Below, piece after piece: positions 11,727-21,975 of a DNA stretch of 64,000 nt; within the stretch, counting starts at the first letter, position 1, and each line of letters opens with the position of its first letter. The stretch comes from Akebia trifoliata. Taxonomy: Eukaryota; Streptophyta; Magnoliopsida; Ranunculales; Lardizabalaceae. The stretch is taken from positions 23,329,884 through 23,393,883 of the forward strand of contig CM030706.1 of assembly GCA_017979445.1 (NCBI GenBank). The letters are read 5' to 3'. The translations under genes were made by a program, and so were the position numbers. Below the pieces are notes generated by a model. The model was not told the DNA's origin. It was given only the letters and a program-made list of their open reading frames with translations, and did no database searches.

Positions 11727-13762
11727 TGTAGACACCCCAATTTGAACGGGCCACTACTCGAAAAGGCCCAAAAATACAGATTTTCCAAATAAATGGGCCA
11801 ACGGGCCTTAAGGGCCCAAGTCATTGAAAAGTGACATTTTGACCAAACCGAGGCTCCTAAGACCTCTCAATGGTTTAGGAGGCCACCAAAAGGACTCGGC
11901 CTACCTTACGCTTTCCCAATATTCACTGCTCCGCTTCCAAAATCAAAAACGTTAAATTTTCGATAAAGTTCACCAACGGGCCTAAAAAGTCCGATTTGCC
12001 AACACGTGGCATCTCGATCAAACCAATGATTTCAAAAATCTCAAAAAAATAAATAAAATTAAAAAAACGAGACTTGGGATGCCTACCACCTCCTATACCT
12101 TCCACCGCTCCATCTCCGAATCCAAAAAAAATCTAAACCCACCTAAGGCTCATAAACCCTCAATTCTTCAAAATCCACTTTTCTCACCTCCCCCTTAACC
12201 TAAACTCAATCTCACATCACCTAAAAATCTAATACCAACCTACACCCTCAAAATCCATTCCAAAATAACCCCTAACCAATTCCTAAAATCCAAAATCATT
12301 TCATAACCCAAGCTCAAAACACTCTAAAGCCCCTACGCCCAAATCCATATCCAATTCATATCCAACCCACAACCCTAACCCATCAACCACTACCCACATC
12401 AACCAATCACCATCTTGATAATCAAAGATGACAAATGTCATCACCCCATCTCACCTCCCTCACCCAACTACCTACCCCATTAATTTGCTTTAAATCCCAT
12501 CTACCCACACATCAACCCATCACCTTTTCTCTCAAATCAAACACATCTACCCATACCCCTAACCTATACCTCCCCTAATCTACCCTCATCATTCCCTACA
12601 AACCTACATCTACAACCTAAACCTACACCATCCTCTCAAGTCAAACACTCAACCTCTCCCATCAATCTATCTCAACCCTTCATTTTCACCCACTTTGACA
12701 CATGGCATCATCTCCCTCACCCTCCCAAAATATCATCAACCACCTCTTTAAATTCTCCATTCTCTTAAATCAAATACCATTTAATCACAACCACCATCTT
12801 AAACTCACCTCATCAAACACTCCACCCAAATGGGTTGGGTAGGATCCAAACCATTTGGGTCAAAACTCACCCATTTAACCCCCATTCCCTAAATACCCTC
12901 CAATCTCCTCTAAATTACACCTACTTCTCTCTCAAACTCATAACCATTCTATCCTTTTTCTTCATTTCACCCCATTATATCCCTAAAATAACTCCTCAAC
13001 ATCTATAAATACCCTCTTCCTCTTCCCAAAAATGGCTCCCAACTTTTAACTACAAAAAATTCTCTCCCCAACTCTTAATACCAACCATTATTCTCAATTC
13101 TCACTACAAAAATACTCCTAATTCTCTCCCCCAAGTCTCACAAAAAAAATTACTATACTCCATTCACCTCTCTCATCTCTTCTCTACTCCTTTAATTACA
13201 CAAAAAAAAATAACATTTTCCTAAACTACTAAGGACCTTAGAAGACATCAAAGAAGAAGAAGAAAAGAAGAAAGAAGCTTCAAGGTGGGTTCAAGGCAAT
13301 CTCCCCCCCTCTCTCTCTCTCTACCCTCTCCTCCTCCCTCTTCTATTATCCCCCTCCTCTCTTCTCAAGGCAAAGGTTTATAAGGATCATCCCCTTCAAT
13401 GGGATGATCCTATAATCAAGCCAAAAATAAATCCCTACTTAGGGTACACATTATCAACACGTGGCACTTTATTTTTACTATTGTATTTTCGATTAAAATG
13501 ACTGAGTTGAGTTGAGGTGACCACTATTTAGTGGGGAGAAAAGGGTGCCTAACACCTTCCCTTTTCTCCAACTGAGCCGCTTACCCCGAATCTCAAGGTT
13601 CGATTAGTTCCTATCCATCGAGAGTCACTAAATGTCAAAAATGTCACATTTTCTAAAAAATGCACATCGGGTGATCATTCACACCCACTTACAAAAATGA
13701 ATGGTGGCGACTCCAAACCATTGTAGATGTGGTCATCGTAATGACGAAATCCCGTGTCTACA
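11727..13762 (+). mobile_element. 2,036-bp solo LTR with perfect 5-bp TSD
   Basis: It starts TGTAGACACCCCA and ends GTGTCTACA. The 5-mer ATGGC lies at 11722-11726 and again at 13763-13767, a perfect target duplication, and the flanking Tat sequence is continuous when the block is removed. The interior from about 12100 to 13350 is almost G-free on this strand (C, A, T). A (CT)n run lies at 13305-13325, a TATA-like CTATAAATACCCTC near 13000, and GGTGCCTAACACCTTCCC near 13540. That last motif also occurs in the Ogre-like LTRs of this window. Confidence 0.9.
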
Positions 13763-14038
13763 ATGGCATTAGAAATAAGGCGATCGTACGAACACACGTG
13801 TGTTATCAACCATTCACAATGTGCCACATGTAGGCGGCACATAATTGCACTGCTTAAATCAACAGACGGGAACACACTTCAATAAGGCAATTATAACGTC
13901 CGTCATCCTCGAAAAGTGTGTGGTCGGACGTCATAAATCAATGCAATTAATGGGTCAGGTCAAACAAACACCCAATTGAAGATTTTCATGTGTCAACCAG
14001 AGTATTTCTTGGGGTCTCGGATATATATCCCAGACCTC

Positions 14039-14050
14039 GAAAGGGGGTAT
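14039..14050 (+). promoter_or_regulatory. Polypurine tract of the Tat element
   Basis: CGAAAGGGGGTAT directly precedes the 3' LTR, the expected plus-strand primer position. A similar AAGAGGGGATAT precedes the LTR at 34414. Confidence 0.85.
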
Positions 14051-14581
14051 TGTGGAGTGTAATTCTCAGAGCTATTGACACGTGGCAACTAAGAGAAAAA
14101 GTTATCGATCCACTGTATTAAGATGAAAGTGTACCGAGCTTAGAATACAGGTCGGGTCACTTGGAGCTGATATGGCAGGCGTGACAACATTATCACTGAC
14201 AAGACAAATGTAACAACTCTTAGCCTGACTGCGCTATCACTGACAAAATAAATGTGACAACTCTTAGCCTGACAGATCGGTTGCAACTGCCTCAGACCTA
14301 AAAGGGTAGTCGTGGAAACTCTTGCGGCTGTTAGGTTAGAGAGCAGTTGCAACAACTCTGAGAGAAATCACTGAAAATATCTTGGGAAATCCATCAATCA
14401 GACCCCTATAAATAGCAGGTTGCAACTCATGTCAAAGGTTAGAAAAAATCTTCTTTGAGAACTCTTTATTAGCTTGACACTAATCCTAACATGATCGTCG
14501 GAGTGGTCCTATCACAGGCCCCCCACCGAGCTAAGAGCTTTCAAGGGAAATATTGAGGTAGAGCGAAAATTTGCATCTACA
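14051..14581 (+). repeat. 3' LTR of the Tat element
   Basis: 531 bp, same ends as the 5' LTR. It carries an internal tandem duplication of about 47 bp (CTATCACTGACAA...CTTAGCCTGAC) at about 14188-14275 that is single in the 5' LTR. Point differences are also numerous, so the insertion is not recent. Confidence 0.9.
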
Positions 14582-14586
14582 ACTTC

Positions 14587-15501
14587 CGTTCCAGGTATGT
14601 AACAATTCACTCCTAAATAATTGATAGGATATAGATTTGGTTATCAAATTTAATCCAATTATTCATCCTAGAGTCATTCATGGTTGAAAATTAATGATTG
14701 ATTACCGCTTGATCCTTATTAATAGTTGTGTGAGCATGATGAATGAATATTAGAAATATGCTTACAATTTTTAGATATTTCTACCATGAAATTAATATCT
14801 GTAAATAAAAAGAATACTACTTCAGATATATAATAATAATAATTAAGCATTTTGCTTAGATGAAAAATAAGTTTATAATAATTATAACCACTACAAAGTT
14901 ACCCAAAAAAAAATGCATGATTACAAAAGAATCAATGTCAAAATCCCCATAGGTAAACATCTTACTTTCGACATATAGACATTAATGGGGGGACTGGTTA
15001 AGGGAACATTTCACAAGAAAATATAATTTGCTTTGAGGAATAATTTAAAGAGAAAAACACTAGCCATGGTCTCAAAATGAAAGATTTTTCACATCACTTG
15101 TAAGGAAATATTTCTTGATTTCTAGAAAAATGAAAATCCTTCAGTCTCAATTGAGTGTTAAATGGAGAGCCTCAGACGTGGGTTGATGCTAGAAAAATCC
15201 TTATATTTTGGGTCAGAACTGAAACAATATAAAATGATGGATATCATACCTGCCCCAATCTGTTTTGCCAGCTTCTTGGATCCTGCACAGATTATACCGT
15301 TGTGTTAAAGAGGCTTAATTGAGAAAGAATAATGTAATGAAATTACAATTCTTAACTGAATATGAAAATGTTGATAAATAAAGCACATTAAAATTTTCAT
15401 TTCTTCTGGACTGCTTATATTCAAATTTCAAAATTTGAACTTTGTTTTGCATTTGTTCAAGTGTTGATTTTCTTCGAAAAAGTTATTGACCAGTATAGAT
15501 A
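14587..15501. other. Non-coding AT-rich DNA
   Basis: No ORF with a family signature, no clear repeat and no RNA gene. It is the flank of the Tat insertion and may be an old intergenic or intronic sequence. Confidence 0.5.
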
Positions 15502-16542
15502 GGGTCGGGCTCCGGTTATTCTTGAAAAATGGCTCATGAGAAAACAAATGATCTCAACTGTGTAAACATGAAATCCAACTGTCGGGATTTATATGTATCT
15601 AGATCATACTTAGTAATTCTTTAAATAATTCGTGAATTATACCCGAATTTTGCGAATGATACACAAAACAATTAACTTTCATCCAATTCAAATCCTATAA
15701 AAATTCTTGACGTTTTAATCCTTCTTGAATCATTAACGATTTATTCTTTTGCCGAATTAAGCAAATCAAAAATACTTTATGCAAAGAGGGTTAAAAACAC
15801 AAATTAACCCATACTTTTATAATAAAAAATTATATCTCAATATTATATGATAATATTTTCATTATTCTCTCTTTACACTTAAAGGTTTCATTGTTAGACA
15901 ATCACTAATTGTTGATTGTTATCACATGAATTTGTTATCAAATCCCACAATTATTAATCAACGGTTAGGTTTTTCACTCTTCTTATGTATCTTCTCTCCG
16001 AATAAATATTAAAATGGAATATGGGTAAAGGTACCCATGTGTTATTGATTTATAATAAGGCTTAAGTGTTTAATATACATGCATAAAATATTATATGTTC
16101 TTAACTTACCAAGGAAAAATTCAAAGATGAAAGGTTCTAATAGTGATTTAAAAAAAATAAGATATAAAAATAATAAATCTTAAAAGGATAGGGGAGTTTT
16201 CTATATATTTGAATATGAGTACTATAAAAATTTTAATATGTATACACACAAAATTTTGAAAGTTTTTTAAAATATTGAAGTCGAATTATACCCAAACCGT
16301 TCTCCTATCGCATTTTTGCTGTTCGAATTTTGACCGAATTTTTAAACGAACTACTAAATCTATATTCTAAATTGTAGTTGAATTAATCCTGTAATGATTT
16401 TTCCCATACACCGAATTGCTAACTTTGATCTAGATAACACAAATCTCGAAGATATTTATTTCGAGCATAAATCTCAATTGTTGGATTTTATGTTTAAACA
16501 GTTGAGATCATGTGTTTTCCCATGAGTCAACGGATCCCAACC
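15502..16542. mobile_element. 1.04-kb terminal-inverted-repeat element, GGGTCGGG end family
   Basis: The left end reads GGGTCGGGCTCCGG, then CTCATGAGAAAACA and GATCTCAACTGTGTAAACAT. The right end, read in reverse, is GGTTGGGATCCGTTGACTCATG, then AAAACACATGATCTCAACTG. Imperfect inverted repeats extend about 95 bp. The interior is AT-rich with no ORF, so it is non-autonomous. The same terminal sequence occurs on the 216-bp element at 18443. A (C)18 run at about 16541-16558 borders it. Confidence 0.8.
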
Positions 16543-16570
16543 ACCCCCCCCCCCCCCCACCACACATATA

Positions 16571-16948
16571 TGTAGTGTTTAGCTAACAGTCTTTGGACGA
16601 TAATGTTGGTTGATAAAATTTGTCCTACATAGCTTAAAAGTTTCAAATTGGCTGATTTTTTGCGAGGATGATTACTATGATGAAGAGAGCATCCTCACAA
16701 AAATCAGCCCAATCTGAAACTTCTAACCCCATCCAAAGTAATTTACAAATTTACAATAAAAATCGATGGTTCCCAATTCTTCAACTTTATAAATCACTTT
16801 TGATGGGGTCAGAAGTTTCAGATTGAGCTGATTTTTTTGTGAGGATTATTCTCACAAAAAATCAGTCCAATTCGAAATTTTTAAGCCATATAGGACAAAT
16901 TTTGTCAACCAACTTTGTGGTCATAAGATTTTCAGTCGAACGCTACAC
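16571..16948. mobile_element. Double-hairpin MITE, GTAGTGTT end type
   Basis: The ends are GTAGTGTTTAGCTAACAGTC and, reversed, GTAGCGTTCGACTGAAAATC. The core holds two consecutive hairpins (near 16633-16730 and 16805-16905) built on AAGTTTCA..TTG.GCTGATTTTT and GTGAGGATGAT. It lies just upstream of the mitochondrial fragment. Confidence 0.85.
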
Positions 16949-16954
16949 ATGTCA

Positions 16955-17410
16955 TCAAGATGGATCGCCCTTACGCGGTCAACGAACTCATACTAATGCA
17001 CGGACTTGTCGCAAGCAAATTCGGAAATGAAAGAAGGCTACCGAAAGCCCTTGGTACTTGTCTGATCAATCACACTGATAGCTTCAATAGTTCACTGAAA
17101 TTTGGTGTAGTTTTTCTTTTTCTTGGTCTTTCACCGGTTACTAATCGAGTATACGTATAGTAGGCCTCCTTCGCCACTCCACTAGTGGCTCGGCTTGGTC
17201 TCGCTCCCTTCGCCCGCCTATCGTATCGGCTCGGCTTCGTCCTAGAAGCGACTGCTTCCGCCTCTCTAGGAGCATTACGATCTGCAGCTCAAATGGTCCC
17301 TTATGAAGTCTCTATTGGTCTTATTCTTATTGTGCTTCCTGTGAACACGTTTGGATCCGCGAAAGCAATCGCTTGGATGTTCCCCTAACCCAACCCGGGA
17401 ACGGACCGGA
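16955..17410 (+). other. nad1 (fragment): Nuclear mitochondrial insertion (NUMT) with nad1 exon
   Basis: A GC-richer island sits between two AT-rich MITEs. The frame at about 17263-17334 translates to SLGALRSAAQMVPYEVSIGL followed by ILIV. This is the conserved stretch of plant mitochondrial NADH dehydrogenase subunit 1, matching the small exon (about 83 bp) that plant nad1 keeps between a trans-spliced and a cis-spliced group II intron. Homology stops at GTGCTTCC, a group II-like 5' splice boundary, followed by TGTGAACACGTTTGGATCC, probably intron. The upstream part (16955-17262, including CTCGGCTTGGTCTCGCTCCC) looks like mitochondrial intron or spacer. It is not an expressed nuclear gene. 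Outer edges are uncertain by tens of bases. Confidence 0.8.
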
Positions 17411-17789
17411 GGGAATATTCTAGACAACATATATTTATGGATAACATTCCATAGACAACGTTTTGTCCTATATGAAAACATTCAGAATGGGCTGCTTTTT
17501 TGTGAGGATGATCTCTATGGTGAGGACAATCATCCTCATAAAAAATCAGCCGATTCTAAAATTTCTAATCCTATGAAAAGTGATTACAAACTAATGGGAA
17601 AAAAATGAACGATCCACGATTCTTCAACTTGTACATTGGGGCTAGAAATTTTAGAATGAGTTGATTTTTTGTGAGGATGATCTCCTCACTATAGAGATCA
17701 TCCTCACAAACAATCAGTCCATTATGAAACTTTTAGCCTATATAGGACAAAACACATTGTCTACAATGTTATCTACGGAACCTGACCCT
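17411..17789. mobile_element. Double-hairpin MITE, GACAA-CGTTTTGTCC end type
   Basis: The left end ATAACATTCCATAGACAACG pairs with the right end AACATTGTCTAC..GGAACCTGACCC. Two core hairpins (GAATGGGCTG, TGTGAGGATGATCTC and complements). The left border is blurred by a second GAATATTCTAGACAACAT phrase at 17413. Confidence 0.8.
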
Positions 17790-17800
17790 ATATATTTTCT

Positions 17801-17999
17801 TTTGACAAAATCCTAGACAACATTCTAGACAAACCACTTTTTCTTATATGAGCTAAAAGTTTCAAATTGAGGTGATTTGTTGTGAGTAAGAGCTACTAAC
17901 TATATAGATCATCCTCACAAAAAATCAGCCCATTCTGAAACTTTTTAGCCATATAAGACAAAACTTTGTCTAGAATGTTGTCTAGGATTTTGTCAAAAT
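17801..17999. mobile_element. Single-hairpin MITE
   Basis: The ends TTGACAAAATCCTAGACAAC and GTCTAGGATTTTGTCAA are near-perfect inverted repeats. The core has one hairpin (GTTTCAAATTGAGGTGATTT and complement). It is about 200 bp, half the normal unit. Confidence 0.8.
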
Positions 18000-18018
18000 A
18001 ACCCAACCCATATATACA

Positions 18019-18081
18019 GGGTAGCATTCCGTAGACAAAGTTTTGTCCTATATGAAAAAACAGTTTTGGAATGGGTTGATA

Positions 18082-18121
<40 letters not shown>

Positions 18122-18407
18122 TTTTTTTGAGGATGATCTCTATGGTGAGGAAATCATCTTTAAAAAAATTAGCAAATTCTAAAACTTAACCCTATGAAAA
18201 GTGGTAACAAACTAACGGTAAAAATGAATAGTTCACGATTCTTCAACTTGTAAAATGAAACTACCAATTTCAGAATATGATGATTTTTTATGAGGATGAT
18301 CCCCTAAACATAGAGATCATCCTTATAAAAAATCAGTCCATTCCGAAACTTTTAACCCATATAGGATAAAACACGTTGTCTAGAATGTTGTCTACGAAAC
18401 CCAACCT
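18019..18407. mobile_element. Double-hairpin MITE carrying an internal (TA)n(T)n tract
   Basis: The left GGGTAGCATTCCGTAGACAA pairs with the right TTGTCTAGAATGTTGTCTAC. It is similar to the 17411 copy. A (TA)12 and T20 run at about 18079-18127 interrupts the first hairpin, so TA repeats also grow inside a unit. Confidence 0.8.
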
Positions 18408-18442
18408 ATATCTATATATATATATATATATAGATATATGTA

Positions 18443-18658
18443 GGGTCGGGATCCGTAGGCTCATGAAATGTGAACTCATATGTTCACACACAATCCCAAC
18501 CATGTATATATGAGATCCAAGGTTGGGATAAAAGATGTATTTCAAGAATATATTACTAATCTCTAAGATACATCTAAATTGTTGGATCTCACAAATACAC
18601 GATCAAGATTGTGTGTGAATATATGAGTTCATTTTCATGAGTCTACAGATCCCAACCC
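18443..18658. mobile_element. 216-bp MITE, GGGTCGGGATCC end family
   Basis: The left GGGTCGGGATCCGTAGGCTC is matched by the right end, reversed GGGTTGGGATCTGTAGACTC; about 70 bp of each end pair. (TA)n lies directly to its left. It is a short relative of the 15502 element and lacks the GCTGATTTTT core. Confidence 0.85.
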
Positions 18659-18687
18659 ATGTATATATCATCATATTTTGAAATTGG

Positions 18688-18869
18688 TAGTGTTCGGCTG
18701 ACAATCTTAGTATGACAACGTTGGTTGACAAAATTTGTCTTATATAGCTTAAAAGTTTTGGATTGGACTGTTTTTTGGTAAGGATGATCTCTATAGATAA
18801 CTTTTAAGCCATATACAACATATTTTGTCAACTAACATTGTCATCCTAAAATTATCAATCAAACACTCT
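18688..18869. mobile_element. Single-hairpin MITE, GTAGTGTT end type
   Basis: The left GTAGTGTTCGGCTGACAATC matches the 16571 element. The right end reads GATTATCAATCAAACACTCTA-like on the plus strand. One hairpin core, 182 bp. It may be a deletion product of the double-hairpin form. Confidence 0.75.
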
Positions 18870-18879
18870 ATATTTATAA

Positions 18880-19079
18880 GAACATTTGCGGGCCAAATAA
18901 GAAATAAAAAATTGTGACAAACATTTTTCAATACGTTGGTTAAAATTTTTGGAATGGGCTGACTTTTTGTAAAGATGATCTCTTCACAAAAAATTAGTTC
19001 ATTCCAAAACTTCTAACCCATATACTAAAAAATGTTTGGCACAATGTTTTATTTCTTACATGGCCATTGATTGTCCCAT
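18880..19079. mobile_element. Single-hairpin MITE
   Basis: The left GGGCCAAATAAGAAATAAAA pairs with the right TTATTTCTTACATGGCC. The core reads GGAATGGGCTGAC and its complement. A 20-bp (TA)n follows on the right. Confidence 0.75.
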
Positions 19080-19099
19080 ATATATATATATATATATAT

Positions 19100-19449
19100 A
19101 AGGTTTCGTTTTTTAGTCAAAATTTGTTTTATATGGGTTAAAAGTTTTGTATTAGGATGATGATCACTATGATGAGAAGATCGTTCTCACAAAAAATTAT
19201 CCCAATTTAAAATTTATAACTTCACCAAAAGTAATTTACAAGTTGAAGAATTGTGGACCATCAATTTTTACAGTTAATTAATAAATCACTTTTAATGAGG
19301 TTAAAAGTTTCATAATGAAACTTTTTTTTTTGTGGGAATGATTTCCTCATAATAAAGATCATCCTAAAATGATTTAGCTCATTATGAAATTTCTAACCCA
19401 TATAAGACAAAAGGTTGACTCCTTAATGTTGATTGCCGAACAAATCCCT
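19100..19449. mobile_element. Double-hairpin MITE, diverged
   Basis: (TA)10 precedes the left end AGGTTTCGTTTTTTAGTC; the right end is GAACAAATCCC followed by TATATA. Both hairpins and the middle GTGGACCATCAATTTTTACA (normally GTGGACCGTCCATTTTT) are recognisable. Confidence 0.75.
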
Positions 19450-19660
19450 ATATATAATTTTTACAAATATATAACTAGAATTATAATTTTAAATATCCAG
19501 AAGTCCGATTTCGTAAAACACTTGTTATAGATATTCACCAACCAACCTTGTATGGTATGGTTCGTTGACTTAATCAATCTTATGACGCAACCCACAATTT
19601 AATAGGTCGCTCTTGAGAAGGTACTGTTTCTACATAATCAACCAATTGTTTGATGCCATT

Positions 19661-19874
19661 AAGGTCCAGTTCGGATACAAAGTAGAAAGTAATTGTCGAA
19701 CAAAATAGTTTTTAGAAAGTAAAAAGTGGGTTTCTTTTACCTTTTAAAAAATTAAGATTCTTTTGCCTTTTAAAAATAATCAAAACAAACATTTTAACTT
19801 TTCACTTAAAGTTAAAAAAAAAAAAAAAAAACAATTAAAAAATACATTTTCAAGTGTATCCAAGCGGACTATAA
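19661..19874. mobile_element. Possible small MITE (GGTCC-GTTCGGATAC ends)
   Basis: AGGTCCAGTTCGGATACAAAG on the left and GTGTATCCAAGCGGACTATAA on the right form imperfect inverted repeats; the interior is homopolymer-rich. TTA/TAA flanks could be a 3-bp target duplication (PIF/Harbinger style). The call is weak. Confidence 0.45.
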
Positions 19875-20334
19875 GAGTTTCTAATTGATTAAAACATAAA
19901 TATAGTGACCAAAATCATTTGAGACTTGGACCTGTACCACTCGTTGAATGATTCAATTCTTGAATCATGGAATCTTTATTCTCTAACACATTAGAGATAT
20001 GAAATTGCGGGTCCGCAGCATGCTTATGACTAGGGGTGCTACTTGGTTCGGTTTGGTTTGGCACCGAGTTATGGTCCGGTTTATTTGACTCGATTCTACG
20101 GATTGCCAATATTTTATAAATTGCAAGCAAGTAGCATATATATTACTAACATATTTTTAATGAAAAAATAAATATATAATGAACATAAAATTTAGTATAA
20201 TAAATCATTAACCTATCCATCAAAGATAATCAATTCATCCATAACAATTAAAAAAAAGAAAAAAAAAATACATTAATCTATGTCCTAACTCTTAAGATAA
20301 TTCATATATAATAAATCTCTCTCACAATTTTAAT

Positions 20335-20519
20335 CTATTTTTGATGGATTTAGAAGTTTCAGATTTAGTTGATTATTTGTGAGGATGATCTCTTTATCAT
20401 AGAGATCATCCTCACAAAAATAAAGAGATCATCCTCACAAAAAATCAGTCAAATCCAAAACTTTTAAGTCACATAGGTCAAAACTTTTGTGAGAATAAGA
20501 TTGTGAGCCAAATGCCACC
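20335..20519. mobile_element. MITE remnant, right half
   Basis: Begins inside the unit (TTTTTGATGGATTTAGAAG), has one hairpin with an extra 25-bp repeat of AGAGATCATCCTCACAAAAA, and ends GCCAAATGCCACCC followed by (TA)n. The left half is missing. Confidence 0.75.
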
Positions 20520-20533
20520 CTATATATATATAT

Positions 20534-20875
20534 GGGAAATATTCAGCAACAAACATTTTGGCAAAACATTTTTCAAAATATGAGTTAGAGGTTTTGGAAT
20601 GGGTTGATTTTTGGTGAGGATAATCTCTACGATGAGGAGATCATCATCACCAAAAATCAGCCCATTCCAAAACTTCTAACCCATCAGAAATGATTTACAA
20701 AAAATGGACGGTCCACGATTTTTCAACTTGTAAACATGGGGCTAGAAGTTTTGGAATGGGCTGATTTTTTGTGAGGATGATCTCCTCACCGTAGAGATCA
20801 TCCTCACCAAAAATCAGCCCATTCCAAAACCTTTAACCCATGTTTTGCCAAAATGTTTGTTGCTGAACGGGACCC
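20534..20875. mobile_element. Double-hairpin MITE, GGGAAATATTCAGC end type
   Basis: 342 bp between two (TA)n tracts. The left GGGAAATATTCAGCAACAAA pairs with the right TTTGTTGCTGAACGGGACCC. Two hairpins are separated by the spacer GATTTACAAAAAATGGACGG. Confidence 0.9.
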
Positions 20876-20891
20876 TATATATATATATATA

Positions 20892-21272
20892 GGGAAATGT
20901 TCAACACCCTAAGCTTTACCCTACACTTTAACAAACGTGTTTTGTCCTACATGGGTTAGAAGTTTTGGAATGGGCTGATTTTTGGTGAGGATGATCTCTA
21001 TGATTAGAAGATCATCATCACTAAAAATCAGTCCATTTCAAAAATTTTAGCCCCATGTTTACCAATTGAAAAATCGTGGACCGTCCATTTTTTGTAAACC
21101 ATTTTTGATAAGGTTAGAAGTTTTGGAATAAGCTGATTTTTGGTGAAGATGATCTCCTCACCATAGAGATCATCCTCAGCAAAAATCAGCCCATTCCAAA
21201 ACTTCTAACCCATGTAGGACAAAACATGTTTGTTAAAGTGTAAGGTAAAGCTTAGGGTGGGGAACGGGACCC
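20892..21272. mobile_element. Double-hairpin MITE, CACCCTAAG end type
   Basis: 381 bp, between TA tracts. The left GGGAAATGTTCAACACCCTA pairs with the right TAGGGTGGGGAACGGGACCC. It has the same core and spacer but reversed relative to the 20534 copy, and the same type as the 40768, 41428 and 42207 copies. Confidence 0.9.
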
Positions 21273-21281
21273 ATATATATA

Positions 21282-21624
21282 TGAGTCCCTTTCAGCACCA
21301 AACATTTTTGCCAACATTTTAGCCAACCATTTTTGTCCTACATGGGTTAGAAGTTTTGGAATGGGCTGATTTTTGATGAGGATGATCTCATCCTCACCAA
21401 AAATCAGCTCATTCCAAAACTTCTAATCCCATGTTTTCAAGTTGAAAAATTGTGGACCGTCCATTTTTTGTAAACCATTTTTGATGGGTTAGAAGTTTTG
21501 GAATGGGCTGATTTTTGGTGATGATGAGTAGAGATCATCCTCATCAAAAATCAGTCCATTCCAAAACTTCTAACCCATGTTTTGAAAAATGTTTTGTCAA
21601 AATGTTTGTTGTTGAACATTTCCC
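21282..21624. mobile_element. Double-hairpin MITE, CAGCACCAAACATT end type
   Basis: The left GAGTCCCTTTCAGCACCAAA pairs with the right TTTGTTGTTGAACATTTCCC. The hairpin loops are shortened (the GATGATCTC arm is partly deleted). TA tracts lie on both sides. Confidence 0.85.
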
Positions 21625-21641
21625 TATATATATATATATAA

Positions 21642-21759
21642 ATAAGGGCTGGTTCTCACCATAGAGATCATCATCACCAAAAATCAGCCCATTCCAAATA
21701 TTTTTGCCCATATAAGACAAAACACGTTGTAGCTTTATGTGTATACGGATCCTAATCCA
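21642..21759. mobile_element. MITE right-end fragment inside duplicated host phrase
   Basis: One half hairpin (CATAGAGATCATCATCACC, then CCCATTCCAAATATTTTTGC) ending CGGATCCTAATCC and (TA)n. The host phrase AAATAAGGGC..GTTCTCA occurs on both sides (21642 and 21779). The left end and first hairpin are missing. Confidence 0.75.
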
Positions 21760-21975
21760 TATATATATATATATATATAAATAAGGGCCAGTTCTCAATT
21801 TGGATTGGTTCTATACTAGTCTTGATCCGAGATTCAAATCAAATTGATCAGTTCTCCTTTTTGTTTACCTAGAACAAAAATGTAATTGGATCCAAACCGA
21901 ACTGAATCAAACCATCCCAAAGCTATAGGTTTGATTCACTTCTCAGTTTCAACCAGACCAAAGTTGCACCCCTTA

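Larger units (their letters stand above)
3791..14581 (+). mobile_element. Tat-lineage Ty3/gypsy retrotransposon (non-autonomous copy)
   Basis: Two similar LTRs (3791-4275 and 14051-14581) both begin TGTGGAGTGTAATTCTC and end CATCTACA. The flanking 5-mers GCTTC and ACTTC are an imperfect target duplication with one mismatch. The order is LTR, PBS, gag, RT, RNase H, second RNase H, integrase, tandem repeats, antisense ORF, PPT, LTR. The second RNase H plus the antisense ORF are marks of the plant Tat group. The protease region is absent between the gag zinc knuckle and RT, and stops occur throughout. A 2,036-bp solo LTR (11727-13762) is nested near its 3' end. Confidence 0.9.
20031..21975. mobile_element. 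Old hAT-like element split by nested MITEs
   Basis: The left end TAGGGGTGCTACTTGGTTCGG and the reversed right end TAAGGGGTGCAACTTTGGTC form inverted repeats with the hAT-type TAGGG start. The flanking 8-mers CTTATGAC and GTTATGAG match at six of eight bases (TTATGA), an aged 8-bp target duplication. No transposase is visible. The middle, 20335-21760, is filled by MITE units that must have arrived later. Confidence 0.7.

Noticed and set aside
12100..13350. Proline- or threonine-rich coding gene in the C-rich tract
   Set aside because: The tract is inside a solo LTR with perfect target duplication and has many stops in all frames.
16960..17160. A 66-residue nuclear protein
   Set aside because: It lies in the mitochondrial insertion next to nad1 and shows no nuclear gene features; likely intron or spacer.
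21544..21798. ORF with Tyr-Ile repeats
   Set aside because: Produced by reading the (TA)n microsatellite; low complexity.
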